In this document: piece after piece, positions 33,292 to 42,180 of the stretch
Position numbering within the stretch: the first letter of the stretch is position 1
Layout of the letters: the number at the start of each line of letters is the position of its first letter
Virus record (IMG/VR): IMGVR_UViG_3300010318_000007
Coordinates: 1-51,573 of that record
Source of the DNA: a virus
Reading direction: 5' to 3' (one strand)
Length of the DNA: 51,573 nt
Position numbers and translations under genes: made by a program
Notes under the pieces: generated by a model
Database searches by the model: none
Seen by the model: the letters and a program-made list of their open reading frames with translations, nothing else
What the model was told of the DNA's origin: nothing

Positions 33292-33298
33292 ATAAATA
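33292..33298 (+). promoter_or_regulatory. T4-late-like promoter box ATAAATA
   Basis: AATAAATAAG lies 19 bases before the start at 33318 and would head the large unknown virion or internal-protein block. A sigma70-like TTATAAT-type element overlaps (33300-33307). Confidence 0.45.
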
Positions 33299-33317
33299 AG
33301 TTATAATACGGAGAAAA

Positions 33318-33572
33318 ATGATGCAAAATAAACATCGTAGACTTCTAGAAGAACTTGACAGTATCGCTTTACCAAGAGATCGTGTACATTTAATAGAGTC
33401 TAGAGCCCAACATATTATTGCTGGTGCTACTAATCTAATTAATTTAATTAAAGAGTCTTACGATGACGAAGTTGCTGAAGATATGGAACGTAAATTACTT
33501 TTAGCAATTAAGCGTCAAGATCCAACTAAATTCAATAATGGGTTAAAGAAGTTAAAAAATGAAAATAAGTGA
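33318..33572 (+). CDS. Small conserved hypothetical protein
   Basis: This 84-residue helical protein has HLIESRAQHIIAGATNLINLI and ERKLLLAIKRQDPTKF, a pattern I recognise from marine T4-like phages. CGGAG lies upstream; a second ATG at 33321 is possible. It overlaps the next gene by 14 bases and is the first gene of the block transcribed from the late-type box at 33292. Function is unknown. Confidence 0.75.
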   Translation: MMQNKHRRLLEELDSIALPRDRVHLIESRAQHIIAGATNLINLIKESYDDEVAEDMERKLLLAIKRQDPTKFNNGLKKLKNENK

Positions 33573-34119
33573 ACTAGATTTAAGTAATAAAGCCGATTTT
33601 AATCAAGAATTGAGCAAAACTAAAGCAAAAATAAAAGAACTACAAGTTCTTGCCCAAAAGGCAAAAACTATGTACGAAAAAGCCATAGCCGAATACGAAC
33701 GTACAGAAACACAAAATGCAGAAAAGTTTGACGAAAAGCCTACTGAAGCATTTAAAGAGTGGTTTCAACATATGTTCAAAGTTGACTTTAATAGAACACA
33801 ATTTGTTCCTGGCTTTCAGTTAAATGATAATACTGTTAAAAAAGTTTATAAACTTTTTATAGCATATGCTAGTATGAATTACTTTTTAAAACCCAAAACA
33901 CCTATTCAAGGTGCAGATACATTTTTACAAATTATTAAAGCAATTGACAAAAATCTAGTTTCACAAGCAGATACAGTTTTTGGTAGATATGTTCGAGGTG
34001 AAGAACAAAAGAATCCAGGAACAGTTTCACAAGATTTAAAATTAGTACTACAAAATTTATCCCCAGAACAACAAAAACAATTACAAGCATTGTTAGATAA
34101 GTCGGGAGAAAAAGCATAA
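33559..34119 (+). CDS. Helical hypothetical protein, possible internal/virion protein
   Basis: This is a 186-residue, Lys/Gln-rich protein. Residues 10-50 form a predicted coiled coil (SKTKAKIKELQVLAQKAKTM). The middle is aromatic (EWFQHMFKVDFNRTQFVPGF) and the C-terminus is helical, with LSPEQQKQLQALLDK. The N-terminus MKISELDLS includes an IxE tripeptide. Its stop overlaps the next ATG (ATAATG). It lies in a run of co-oriented unknown genes that I interpret as virion or capsid-internal proteins. Confidence 0.65.
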   Translation: MKISELDLSNKADFNQELSKTKAKIKELQVLAQKAKTMYEKAIAEYERTETQNAEKFDEKPTEAFKEWFQHMFKVDFNRTQFVPGFQLNDNTVKKVYKLFIAYASMNYFLKPKTPIQGADTFLQIIKAIDKNLVSQADTVFGRYVRGEEQKNPGTVSQDLKLVLQNLSPEQQKQLQALLDKSGEKA

Positions 34120-36422
34120 TGAAACTTAATGAAGTAAAATATGATTATAAGTCCAAACAATATCTAGCAGAAAGTTGGGACGTATTAACAGAAGCACAAC
34201 AAGTTTATATTGGTTCGTGGGAAAAGAAAGTTTGGCCCTTAGTTGAAAGTTATAGCAAATTACTTGAAACAGAAATTACGGCTGACCAGGTTAATGATAT
34301 TTTCCAAAAAGCAGAAAAAGTTGCTATGGACTCTGGCAACAATACTACAGTTTTAGGAAAAGCAGGAAAAGTTAGTGCTAAAATTGCCGGTAAGTTAAAA
34401 GACGAAATCGAAGTACTTGCTAAAAAGGCACTAGACTCTGGACCAATTCAAAATGTTGATACTGCATTTGATAAGTTAAGAAGTCAAATCTCTACTAGCG
34501 TTGGAAAAGGACCGGGCGGTAATGCAATTTTAAGAATTGTAGATAAATGGAAAAATTATGCTAAAGAAAATCCAGCAAAAGCGGCGTTTGCCTTAAGTGC
34601 GATGACATCTGCACTAGCGTTTGCAAGTGGTGGCATTGTTTCAGGTTTAGCAATCGGTTTCTTCTTAAAATTAGCAAATAACATTTTAACAGGAGAGAAG
34701 TTAAGTAGTGCAGTTGTAAAAACTGGTAAGCAAATGGCAATTGGTGCTATCGCCGGCGGACTTGGTAAAGTTGTTGCCGACGCGGCGGCAGATTTATTTC
34801 CGGCAGAAGTTACGCAAATATTTACAAGTTCAGATGGAACTATACTTGACGTAGATGAACTTCCTGGTATGGATAAAACTATTGAAACAATTACTGCTGA
34901 TGAAGTAAAAGAATTGATGCAAACTAGAAATGCATTTTTAACAATGGCTAGAAATTTATCAGTTACAGATCCAGACGCAAATGAAGCCATATTAAAACAA
35001 GTACAAGAAATTAATAACAAAATCTTTGAACTAGAACCCGATGGCGCAAACGCCAATGAAGCAGTTAATAATTTAGCCAACAGATTTGGAATCGAAGGTG
35101 AAGGTGTTAATTTAGAAAAAACTACAACAACTTCAACAGGAGATGCCGATTCTGATACATATACAACTGAGCCTGCAGGTGAAATTTCAAATGATCAGAT
35201 ACAAAAAGCAGGTTTAGATTATGCTCAACAGCCTGATTTAAGTGAAGAATTTATGGACTTCCTAAAAGAAAAAGGAATGACCGAAGATGAGATAGCACAG
35301 ATACAGGCACAAGCAGGTTTTGATAAAGCAGTAGCAGATCAATCATGGCTTGGTGTAAAAGTAAGCGCCGAAAACTCTTCAAATATTTTTGACGGAAAAT
35401 TACCCAATAATATAGATGCAAACGAAGTAGCAAGTCAGATTGATATTCCTGATAACATGGAAGTTGGTGAAACTTTTTCAAGTGAAATTTCTACAAGTTT
35501 TGACGGTATTGAAGGTAATTTAACATTTCAAGGAGACTACTCTTTTGAAGGTGTAGATGCAGACGGTAATGATGTTTACCAAATTAAATCAATTCGAATT
35601 GCACCTGAATCTAAAATAGCAGACGGTGTACTTGAAAAGTTAAGTGATGAAGACCAAGATAAGTTTTGGGAACTAATGGGCAAGTACACGGGTGAGAATA
35701 TCGATTCTTCAGAAGCGGCAGTTACTGAATACTATGATGACTTAAACCAAAAATTAGCAACAAGTTTTGCTGGTGCAATAGCAACAGTGGCACTAGCAGG
35801 TGCAGTTGCAAACGCTGAAAACAAACAAGCAGAAAATTTAAAACAAGAATCTTATAGACAAAGTGTTGAAAACAAATTAATGGAGCAATATCTAGCAGAA
35901 TTAAATGCATTAGATATGATGAAGAAAGCGGCTATGGCTACAGTTAAAGGTGTAGGTAAAGTTGCCGACGCTACATTAGGAAGTGTTTCAGCAGGAGCCA
36001 TGAAAGCGGCCCAGGCGGCAGTTAACACAGGTAAAGCAGTTGGTAAAGAACTAGGTAATAAAATTACAGTTAAAAAATTATTAAATTTATGGAAATCTGC
36101 AGGAAAGCCTTTAACAGTTGCAGGTGTTGTACAAGTTTTACAAAAAGCAGGTATGAACGATGAAACTATTGGACTTGTTAATAAGCAAGTACCTGATTTA
36201 GATTTTACTGCAAAAGAAGAGCCTAAAAAAGATGGTGAAAGAGAAAAAGAAAAAGTTACACCAGGTACTGAACAAGAACCACAAGGCGATTTATTTGGTA
36301 AAGACGCACAAGGAGGAACAACTGTTAATATTGACATGGCGCAATTAGCGGCAATTCTAAAAAATAATGACTTAGACGACGAAGTAAGAGCAATACTAAA
36401 AAGAGGCGTTAAGGCGGCATAA
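34119..36422 (+). CDS. Large hypothetical protein with hydrophobic helices, possible internal protein
   Basis: This is a 767-residue protein. Near the start, MKLNEVKYDYKSKQYLAES contains LNE and LAE tripeptides resembling capsid-targeting and prohead-protease sites. Hydrophobic Ala/Gly-rich segments occur at about 151-187 (AAFALSAMTSALAFASGGIV ...), 204-225 (AIGAIAGGLGKVV) and 546-562 (FAGAIATVALAGAVA), consistent with membrane insertion or a pore. The remainder is acidic and partly disordered. It ends IRAxxxRGVKAA-like with a conserved-looking helix. A role in DNA delivery across the host envelope would fit these features, but I recognise no family. Confidence 0.65.
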   Translation: MKLNEVKYDYKSKQYLAESWDVLTEAQQVYIGSWEKKVWPLVESYSKLLETEITADQVNDIFQKAEKVAMDSGNNTTVLGKAGKVSAKIAGKLKDEIEVLAKKALDSGPIQNVDTAFDKLRSQISTSVGKGPGGNAILRIVDKWKNYAKENPAKAAFALSAMTSALAFASGGIVSGLAIGFFLKLANNILTGEKLSSAVVKTGKQMAIGAIAGGLGKVVADAAADLFPAEVTQIFTSSDGTILDVDELPGMDKTIETITADEVKELMQTRNAFLTMARNLSVTDPDANEAILKQVQEINNKIFELEPDGANANEAVNNLANRFGIEGEGVNLEKTTTTSTGDADSDTYTTEPAGEISNDQIQKAGLDYAQQPDLSEEFMDFLKEKGMTEDEIAQIQAQAGFDKAVADQSWLGVKVSAENSSNIFDGKLPNNIDANEVASQIDIPDNMEVGETFSSEISTSFDGIEGNLTFQGDYSFEGVDADGNDVYQIKSIRIAPESKIADGVLEKLSDEDQDKFWELMGKYTGENIDSSEAAVTEYYDDLNQKLATSFAGAIATVALAGAVANAENKQAENLKQESYRQSVENKLMEQYLAELNALDMMKKAAMATVKGVGKVADATLGSVSAGAMKAAQAAVNTGKAVGKELGNKITVKKLLNLWKSAGKPLTVAGVVQVLQKAGMNDETIGLVNKQVPDLDFTAKEEPKKDGEREKEKVTPGTEQEPQGDLFGKDAQGGTTVNIDMAQLAAILKNNDLDDEVRAILKRGVKAA

Positions 36423-37678
36423 TGTTATTAAAAGAAGTTTTTATTCCTAAAACACACAGTTGGAAACTGTTTGAAGCAGAAGGTAAAAATACACACCTTG
36501 AACACATTGAAGATTTAGTTTTCAATGAAGGATATGATGGTGCAGTAAAAGCCTTTGAATATTTAGATTCTGTAAAAAGTATGCTTGAAGGTGGAACACC
36601 TCAAGGCAAAGTAACTATTAAATGGGACGGTAGACCTGCAATTATTTGTGGAATAGATCCTGAAGATAGTAAATTCTTTGTAGGTACAAAATCAGTATTC
36701 AATAAAGCAGATAAAAAACGTGCAAAATCTCCTGCAGATGTTAAGGCAATGTATGGCGATAAAGCAGACTTGGCAGAAAAATTATTATTAGCACTTAAAC
36801 TACTTCCTAAATTGGGAATTGGTACAGTAGTGCAAGGGGACTTTTTATTTGGTCCTGGAGAAGTAGAAACAGACACAGTTGGTGATGAAGAATGTTATAC
36901 ATTTACTCCTAACACTCTTACATATGCAGTTCCTGTTAAGAGTGATATTGGTAAACGTATTAGTAAAGCAACTATTGGTATTGTATTTCATACAGAATAC
37001 ACGGGCGAAACACTAGACGAAATGACTGCAACTTTTGGATATAGTGTAAATGGTTTAACAAAAACGCCTGAAGTATGGTTTGATGATGCAAATTATAAAG
37101 ATGTAAGTGGTATTGCAACATTAACTGGTGAAGAAGAAGCAAAAATCGATAACGAATTAGACAGAGGACGTACTACACTTAAAAAAGTTGGTACTAAAAT
37201 GAATAAAGTATTAGAGTTTGGAGAATTTTCAAAATTTATTAAACCATTTATTAATAACAATGTTAGAGCCGGAGAACAAGTAGGCGAACCTTTAGAATTT
37301 TTAAGAAAGTTTCAAGATTTTTATACAACAAAAATGAACGCAGAAATTGAAAAATTAAAAGGCGGAGCAGAAAGTCCAGCCGCGTCAAAGCGTATTGAAA
37401 AAATAGAACAACAAAAAGAATTTTTGGCTGATAATGCCAACACACTGCTATTGACATTGGCTGTATATCGTCGTATAATTAGTGCAAAGTTACTATTAAT
37501 TAATAAGTTAAGTAAAGTAGATAACATTGGCACATTTGAAAAAACTGCTGATGGATATAGAGTTACTAATCACGAAGGCTTTGTAGCATTTGGTATCGAT
37601 GGCGGTGCTGTCAAACTAAACGACAGAATGGAATTTAATAGATTAAATTTCTTAGCAACTAAAAGTTGGAAAAAATAA
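36422..37678 (+). CDS. KxDG nucleotidyltransferase-like conserved phage protein (DUF6267-like)
   Basis: This is a 418-residue protein. The core TIKWDGRPAIICG (about 63-75) with FFVGTKSVFNK and, further on, VVQGDFLFGPGE resembles the KxDG lysine site and nearby strands of ligase-type nucleotidyltransferases. I recognise this pattern from marine T4-like phages, where it is a conserved unnamed protein. The N-terminus MLLKEVFIPKTHSWKLFEAE contains LxE-type sites like its neighbours. It overlaps the previous stop (TAATG) and the next start. Adenylyl-transfer activity is possible but unproven. Confidence 0.72.
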   Translation: MLLKEVFIPKTHSWKLFEAEGKNTHLEHIEDLVFNEGYDGAVKAFEYLDSVKSMLEGGTPQGKVTIKWDGRPAIICGIDPEDSKFFVGTKSVFNKADKKRAKSPADVKAMYGDKADLAEKLLLALKLLPKLGIGTVVQGDFLFGPGEVETDTVGDEECYTFTPNTLTYAVPVKSDIGKRISKATIGIVFHTEYTGETLDEMTATFGYSVNGLTKTPEVWFDDANYKDVSGIATLTGEEEAKIDNELDRGRTTLKKVGTKMNKVLEFGEFSKFIKPFINNNVRAGEQVGEPLEFLRKFQDFYTTKMNAEIEKLKGGAESPAASKRIEKIEQQKEFLADNANTLLLTLAVYRRIISAKLLLINKLSKVDNIGTFEKTADGYRVTNHEGFVAFGIDGGAVKLNDRMEFNRLNFLATKSWKK

Positions 37679-38415
37679 TGGAAAAGTTTACGGCACAAGA
37701 GTGGGCGGCTATGGAAGGTGGGCATGAAGTACCACGCAAAAAGATGTTTGAGTTCATTAATGACGAAATGACAGAGGCCCGTTTATTTAGAAACCCAAAA
37801 CAATTTATTACAAAAGACGGTGAAGATATTGCCGCGAATGTATATGCACATTTGTTAGGAGTACAGGCTATGCGTTATACAGATCCTGGAAAAGCAAGTA
37901 CATATGCAAGAGAAACTTTAAAGTATAATGGGTTTGATGGTGTTCGTAGTGGTGCAACAGATTTGCATAATTTAATTGCTGGACTAGAACGCAAGGGCGG
38001 ATATAGTATTCCAACTGCACAAATTAAAAGATATTTAAAAAACGTACAAAATGGTGTACAAGACACGGCATTAGATAGACGCACAATGTTAGCAGTTGAA
38101 CGTTCACTTGGTATTAGTGATAGTAAGTTACGTTCAATGAGACGTATCATAGGCGACTGGCCTCGTGCATTACCAAATGAACAAACGGCCGGTGCAACAC
38201 GATTAGGTTTTATGCTTAACCATTATGCAAGAGGTAGCGACTTAGCAGGTCCTTATAATAGAAGCGTATCAGGTATAGCGGCAAATAACGCTAAGAGTCC
38301 GTATTCGGGATTAACTTGGGCGGCAACACTTGCAGGTGCTTACATAGGATACAAAGCAATCAGAGATCCTAACATTAAAAATATTCATAAAAAGTATAAG
38401 ATTAAACCTGCTTAA
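37678..38415 (+). CDS. Conserved hypothetical protein of the virion block
   Basis: This is a 245-residue basic protein. I use the ATG at 37678 (TAATG overlap) rather than a TTG at 37666. Segments RETLKYNGFDGVRSGATDLHNLI, LDRRTMLAVERSLGISDSKL and a C-terminal hydrophobic stretch (GLTWAATLAGAYIGYKAI, about 222-240) stand out. It may be membrane-associated. No family was recognised. It ends the first part of the block, followed by a 160-base gap with a late-type promoter. Confidence 0.68.
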   Translation: MEKFTAQEWAAMEGGHEVPRKKMFEFINDEMTEARLFRNPKQFITKDGEDIAANVYAHLLGVQAMRYTDPGKASTYARETLKYNGFDGVRSGATDLHNLIAGLERKGGYSIPTAQIKRYLKNVQNGVQDTALDRRTMLAVERSLGISDSKLRSMRRIIGDWPRALPNEQTAGATRLGFMLNHYARGSDLAGPYNRSVSGIAANNAKSPYSGLTWAATLAGAYIGYKAIRDPNIKNIHKKYKIKPA

Positions 38416-38459
38416 AATACTCTATAAATTATAAGATAGTATATATACGGTTCTTGTGG

Positions 38460-38467
38460 TATAAATA
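38460..38467 (+). promoter_or_regulatory. T4-late-like promoter TATAAATA
   Basis: This exact octamer lies inside a weak hairpin (GTTCTT ... AAGAAC, 38450-38478), 109 bases before the gene at 38576. The 38416-38575 gap otherwise holds only a leader with short GGCAAA/GGCTC repeats and no gene. Confidence 0.55.
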
Positions 38468-38575
38468 CTTTTGTAAGAACAGGCTAAAATAGGCAAACAA
38501 TATAGGCAAATCAAAGGCTCATAATTAAGGCTCCAATATTAATCGAATCGCTATAGTGGCGTAGTAAGGAAGCAA

Positions 38576-38839
38576 ATGAGTAGTCCGACTCGAGACATTG
38601 AAAAAGAAAGCCTTGAAGCTCACGTTGAATTATGTGCGGCGAGGTATTCACGATTGGAAGAAAAACTAGATAACCTAGAGGGCCGAGTCATCGGCATTGA
38701 AACTGTCTTGGGTGAGATCAGAGATACTATCATTAAAGACAGAGAAAAAAGACAAACCCAACTTATAACTTGGGGAATTGCTATTATTGGCTCTTTAACC
38801 ACTGCGGTAGCAATATTATCATATAGATTATTCATTTAA
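38576..38839 (+). CDS. Small coiled-coil membrane protein (XhlA/holin-like)
   Basis: This 87-residue protein has a coiled coil (about 12-60; YSRLEEKLDNLEGRVIGIETVL) followed by one C-terminal membrane helix (about 65-86; ITWGIAIIGSLTTAVAILSY). The plan matches XhlA-type hemolysin/holin-accessory proteins, though a structural membrane protein is also possible. It is the first gene after the late promoter at 38460, which would suit a lysis function. Confidence 0.7.
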   Translation: MSSPTRDIEKESLEAHVELCAARYSRLEEKLDNLEGRVIGIETVLGEIRDTIIKDREKRQTQLITWGIAIIGSLTTAVAILSYRLFI

Positions 38840-38893
38840 TCATAAAATCATTTAAATCTTAAAACTGATAAAACTATACTAAATAGTAGTGTT

Positions 38894-39196
38894 ATGCTTA
38901 TATTAGAACTTTTTAGCGATGAAAATACACCTATAGTTGAAACCAAAATGGCTTGGGGGCGTAATGGTGCTAAGATTGTGCGTAAGTACAGATGTTCTAT
39001 TGGTCGTTTAAAAGGTAAAATTGTAAGCAGTCCGGGTGCTTGTTTTAGAGCACCAGACATTAAAAAACGCATTAAGTTAAAAATGACTAAAGCAAAATTT
39101 AAAAAGAGAATGCAGTTAAAAGCAAAACGTACAAAACGTATTAACCCAGCAAGTAAACGTGTTCAAGCACTTAATAAAGCAAGTAGAGGTAGGTAG
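38894..39196 (+). CDS. Small basic conserved protein
   Basis: This is a 100-residue, very basic protein. KMAWGRNGAKIVRKYRCSIG and RLKGKIVSSPGACF precede a Lys/Arg tail (KKRMQLKAKRTKRINPASKR). I recognise the pattern as conserved in marine T4-like phages, unnamed. The charge suggests nucleic acid binding, perhaps a DNA-associated virion protein. CTAAATAG lies just upstream as a possible late box. Confidence 0.75.
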   Translation: MLILELFSDENTPIVETKMAWGRNGAKIVRKYRCSIGRLKGKIVSSPGACFRAPDIKKRIKLKMTKAKFKKRMQLKAKRTKRINPASKRVQALNKASRGR

Positions 39197-39206
39197 GATT
39201 TAAGTT

Positions 39207-40115
39207 ATGAGAATATCACAAATTATCGAACAACCAATGCAAGGAAAAGTAACAAAGGTTGCCGGCGATAGTGTTGAGATAAGTGATCCAAAGAAACCAG
39301 GTATTACTACAAAAGTAGACCTGAAGAAAATGGATATTGATACAAAAGATCCAAATAACCCTACGTTAAAACCTAAAAAGCCAGGCCCGCAAGGACAAGG
39401 TTCTAAACTTAGACCGGGACAAACAATTTCTGTTGCAACAGAAACAGAAAAAAAAAGACTAGATAGTCTTCGTGAAGGTGTAAACGATCCAGCAATTTTT
39501 AAAGCAATATTCCTAGCAGGAGGCCCTGGTAGCGGAAAAAGTTTTATGGTGCAAGCCATAGGACTAAAAGGATTAGGTTTTAGGTTAATTAATAACGATA
39601 AAGCATTTGAATATTATTTAGAAAAAGCAGGTTTAACAAAATCACCTGAAGATATAATGAGTGAGCCTGGACAAGAAATTAGAGATAAAGCCAAAAGAGT
39701 AACTAAGTCGTTAATGAAAGTTCATTTAGAGCAGAAGTTAGGTTTAGTAATCGATGGCACAGGAAAAGACTTTGACAAAATAACAAACCAAGCAAACTCA
39801 CTTAGATCAGTGGGTTACGATTGTGCTATGATTTTTGTAAACACAAATTTACAAACTGCATTAAAGAGAAATAGTACAAGAGAGAGAACATTACCAGATG
39901 AAATGGTCGAAAAGATGTGGAGCGATGTACAAGATAACATAGGTAGATTCCATAATTTTTTCGGAAAAAATATGTATGTAGTAGACAACTCAGTTGGAGC
40001 AAATACAAGCGGTGTAATAACAAATATGTATAAACGAATGTTAGAATTTGCTAATGCAGATCATCAACACCCTATTGCTAAAAAATGGATAGAGGCACAA
40101 AAAAAGGTGCAATAA
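39207..40115 (+). CDS. Zeta-toxin-like P-loop kinase with capsid-targeting-like N-terminus
   Basis: This is a 302-residue protein. Residues 1-95 are a low-complexity Pro/Lys/Gly-rich region beginning MRISQIIEQPMQG. From about 103 is a kinase domain: FLAGGPGSGKSFM (Walker A), RLINNDKAFE, LVIDGTGKDFDK and RSVGYDCAMIFVNT, with RNSTRERTLPDEMV carrying LID-like arginines. This resembles zeta-toxin/adenylate-kinase-like proteins of marine T4-like phages. The IIE near the start could be a prohead-protease site, implying capsid packaging. Substrate and role are unknown; it may be delivered into the host with DNA. Confidence 0.72.
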   Translation: MRISQIIEQPMQGKVTKVAGDSVEISDPKKPGITTKVDLKKMDIDTKDPNNPTLKPKKPGPQGQGSKLRPGQTISVATETEKKRLDSLREGVNDPAIFKAIFLAGGPGSGKSFMVQAIGLKGLGFRLINNDKAFEYYLEKAGLTKSPEDIMSEPGQEIRDKAKRVTKSLMKVHLEQKLGLVIDGTGKDFDKITNQANSLRSVGYDCAMIFVNTNLQTALKRNSTRERTLPDEMVEKMWSDVQDNIGRFHNFFGKNMYVVDNSVGANTSGVITNMYKRMLEFANADHQHPIAKKWIEAQKKVQ

Positions 40116-40117
40116 CT

Positions 40118-40324
40118 ATGCCACACTTTGAGTTTTCAAAAAGTGCTCGTGTAGTACTGTCAGTTGAAGAAGAAAAGTTTTTAAAAGAATTTAAACAGAC
40201 TGTAGCACAGGCTGATTTAGATGATGAGCAAACAAAAATAGCTCATACTTTAGTAAACAAAATGGTACTATATAGGAAAAAGAAAAATGGTAATCTCTAC
40301 TATGTCAAAGAACGAAAAAGTTGA
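40118..40324 (+). CDS. Small hypothetical protein
   Basis: This is a protein of about 68 residues; I take the ATG at 40118, just after the upstream stop, rather than an overlapping earlier ATG. It is helical and charged (SVEEEKFLKEFKQTVAQADLD ... HTLVNKMVLYRKKKNG). It overlaps the next gene by 23 bases. Function is unknown. Confidence 0.65.
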   Translation: MPHFEFSKSARVVLSVEEEKFLKEFKQTVAQADLDDEQTKIAHTLVNKMVLYRKKKNGNLYYVKERKS

Positions 40325-40742
40325 TATCGATGTTTTAAAAATTCGTAGTTTTTTAGAACAAAAATCTGAAGAACTGCCTGTTGTATCTGTAAAAGGTACT
40401 CATGTAAAAATAGGTAAGTACTATTGCTTAGAGCGTAAAGGTGTATGGGAAGTTTACTTTAATGGTACTCTATTAACATCTTTTACTTTAAGAAGTAGTG
40501 CGTTAGCATGGTGTGTAGCAATGATGCAAGAACAACATCATGATGCAGGCATAATAGAAAGACAGGATTTTGACTATAGTAAGTATTTAAACGATTCGCT
40601 TATATTTTATACAAGATACAAGCAATCTAAGGATGAATTTCGTAAGGATTTAATGTATACAAGGTACGAAGAAAGCGAATATCGTAAAAATCACATTAGA
40701 ATCCAATTAGATCAATCTATAAAAAAGATTAAAATTAACTAA
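40302..40742 (+). CDS. Conserved hypothetical protein
   Basis: This is a protein of about 146 residues (ATG at 40302; an earlier ATG at 40287 is possible). It has an alpha/beta core, VVSVKGTHVKIGKYYCLERK and WEVYFNGTLLTSFTLRSSAL, then a charged Tyr/Arg helix. The compact strand pattern is typical of small marine T4-like phage proteins without known role. A late-type TAAATA box overlaps its stop. Confidence 0.68.
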   Translation: MSKNEKVDIDVLKIRSFLEQKSEELPVVSVKGTHVKIGKYYCLERKGVWEVYFNGTLLTSFTLRSSALAWCVAMMQEQHHDAGIIERQDFDYSKYLNDSLIFYTRYKQSKDEFRKDLMYTRYEESEYRKNHIRIQLDQSIKKIKIN

Positions 40743-40775
40743 ATATATAAAACGACAAAGTATTAGGGAACTCAA

Positions 40776-41813
40776 ATGGAACTAAATGATTTAAACAATT
40801 TATCACGTAGCGGCAGTTTAAATAAACTGTTAAGCACACGTTTTGGCTTTGACTTAAATCTACAAAAAGTAGATGAAGAAACTGCAAATAAACTGATTAA
40901 GACTGCTAATAGAAAAATGTCTGAAATAGCAGAAACTACAGGAGATTATCAAACTAACAAAGAATACCTTTGTTCAAAGTTAGTAAAAGAAACTGTAGAA
41001 GCATGGACAATTGAAAAGAAATTTAATATTAAAGAAGCAGATCCAATTAAAGTCGACTCCGGTAGTGTACAAAAAAGAATGCCTGGAGAATTAGCACCAA
41101 ATGATGGTAAAATTGAACCACAACAAGATACACCAAAAGCAAAAAGTAGACGTCAAAACGCATTAAGAATTTTAGTCGGTCCACAAAACTACATGAAGGC
41201 AAAACGTGCCTTAGATATGTACAAAAAAGGACAAACAGTTCCCCCAATGTTAATGCAAGGTCTTATGCCAATTATTGATATGATTGATGAAATCATGAGC
41301 AGTAATTTAGCAAACGTTAGATTCTTACAAATGGTAGACAGACGTGCAAGAAAACAATTAGGTATTGAAGAGAGTAGACAAAACCTTAAAGAAGGTGAAA
41401 TGGAAAGTGCCGAACTAGTACTAGCATCAAAAGATATGGTAGACCGTATCCAAGGTATGTTAGAAGATATTAGTGAAATGCAGGCTGAAGATTTATTACC
41501 ATTAACAGATCAAATTAGAGATGAAATGGGTAATGAAAAAGCAGAAGCATTTATGAACGCGGCTAAAGGCACTTTAGAAAACTTATTAGATGCAGTAACT
41601 TCTGCAAGAGCAGATATGGATAACGCATCTCGTATTTTAACAGGTACAGCAACTGAGTCACCAACAGATTTAACTGCTGACGAACCAGAAGCAGACGCAG
41701 ATACAGAAACAGAAGAACCTGCAGGCGACGAAGAAACAGTTGATGTTGATTTAGATGCTGGCGCTGAAGGCCAAGAAGGCGTTGACGAGTTAGACAGACA
41801 AGAACGTCCGTAA
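40776..41813 (+). CDS. Probable virion structural protein
   Basis: This is a 345-residue, helical protein. It has an N-terminal region (MELNDLNNLSRSGSLNKLL), a central segment with RRQNALRILVGPQNYMKAKRALD and MLMQGLMPIIDMIDEIM, and a coiled coil at about 200-285. The long acidic tail is disordered (EADADTETEEPAGDEETVD). I recognise it as a conserved structural-type protein of marine T4-like phages. CTAAATA lies 31 bases before the start. It overlaps the next gene by one base (TAATG). Confidence 0.68.
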   Translation: MELNDLNNLSRSGSLNKLLSTRFGFDLNLQKVDEETANKLIKTANRKMSEIAETTGDYQTNKEYLCSKLVKETVEAWTIEKKFNIKEADPIKVDSGSVQKRMPGELAPNDGKIEPQQDTPKAKSRRQNALRILVGPQNYMKAKRALDMYKKGQTVPPMLMQGLMPIIDMIDEIMSSNLANVRFLQMVDRRARKQLGIEESRQNLKEGEMESAELVLASKDMVDRIQGMLEDISEMQAEDLLPLTDQIRDEMGNEKAEAFMNAAKGTLENLLDAVTSARADMDNASRILTGTATESPTDLTADEPEADADTETEEPAGDEETVDVDLDAGAEGQEGVDELDRQERP

Positions 41814-42175
41814 TGAAGGCAGTTGAATTCATAGTAGAAGGAATGCCAGAAGGCGTTGACAAACTTGCAAGTTTGTTAATATTTCTTCGCGATAGAGCCC
41901 AACAAATAAATGCAAGACCTCAAATTTCTTTTAGAGCGTTTTCTACAATGGCTCAACGTTTAGGTATACCTTTAAACTATGATAGTTTTGACAACCTTGT
42001 ACAAACAAATCCTACAATACAAAATTTAGTTCAAGATTACAACAATAACACAGTTATCTTTAAAAACATCGATGGACAAGATGATCAAAGTATTTCTTCT
42101 CCGGCAGATGTCGACGTGGAGCCAACAAGTACAGTTGATAAAATGGCTAAACGTGCTCTTAAAAAACGCATATAA
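41813..42175 (+). CDS. Small virion-block protein with capsid-targeting-like N-terminus
   Basis: This is a 120-residue protein beginning MKAVEFIVEGMPEGV, in which IVE followed by G resembles a prohead-protease site. A helical core (ASLLIFLRDRAQQINARP, FRAFSTMAQRLGIPL) is followed by an acidic stretch and a basic tail, KMAKRALKKRI. It is coupled to the upstream structural gene by TAATG. Function is unknown. Confidence 0.65.
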   Translation: MKAVEFIVEGMPEGVDKLASLLIFLRDRAQQINARPQISFRAFSTMAQRLGIPLNYDSFDNLVQTNPTIQNLVQDYNNNTVIFKNIDGQDDQSISSPADVDVEPTSTVDKMAKRALKKRI

Positions 42176-42180
42176 AAATC

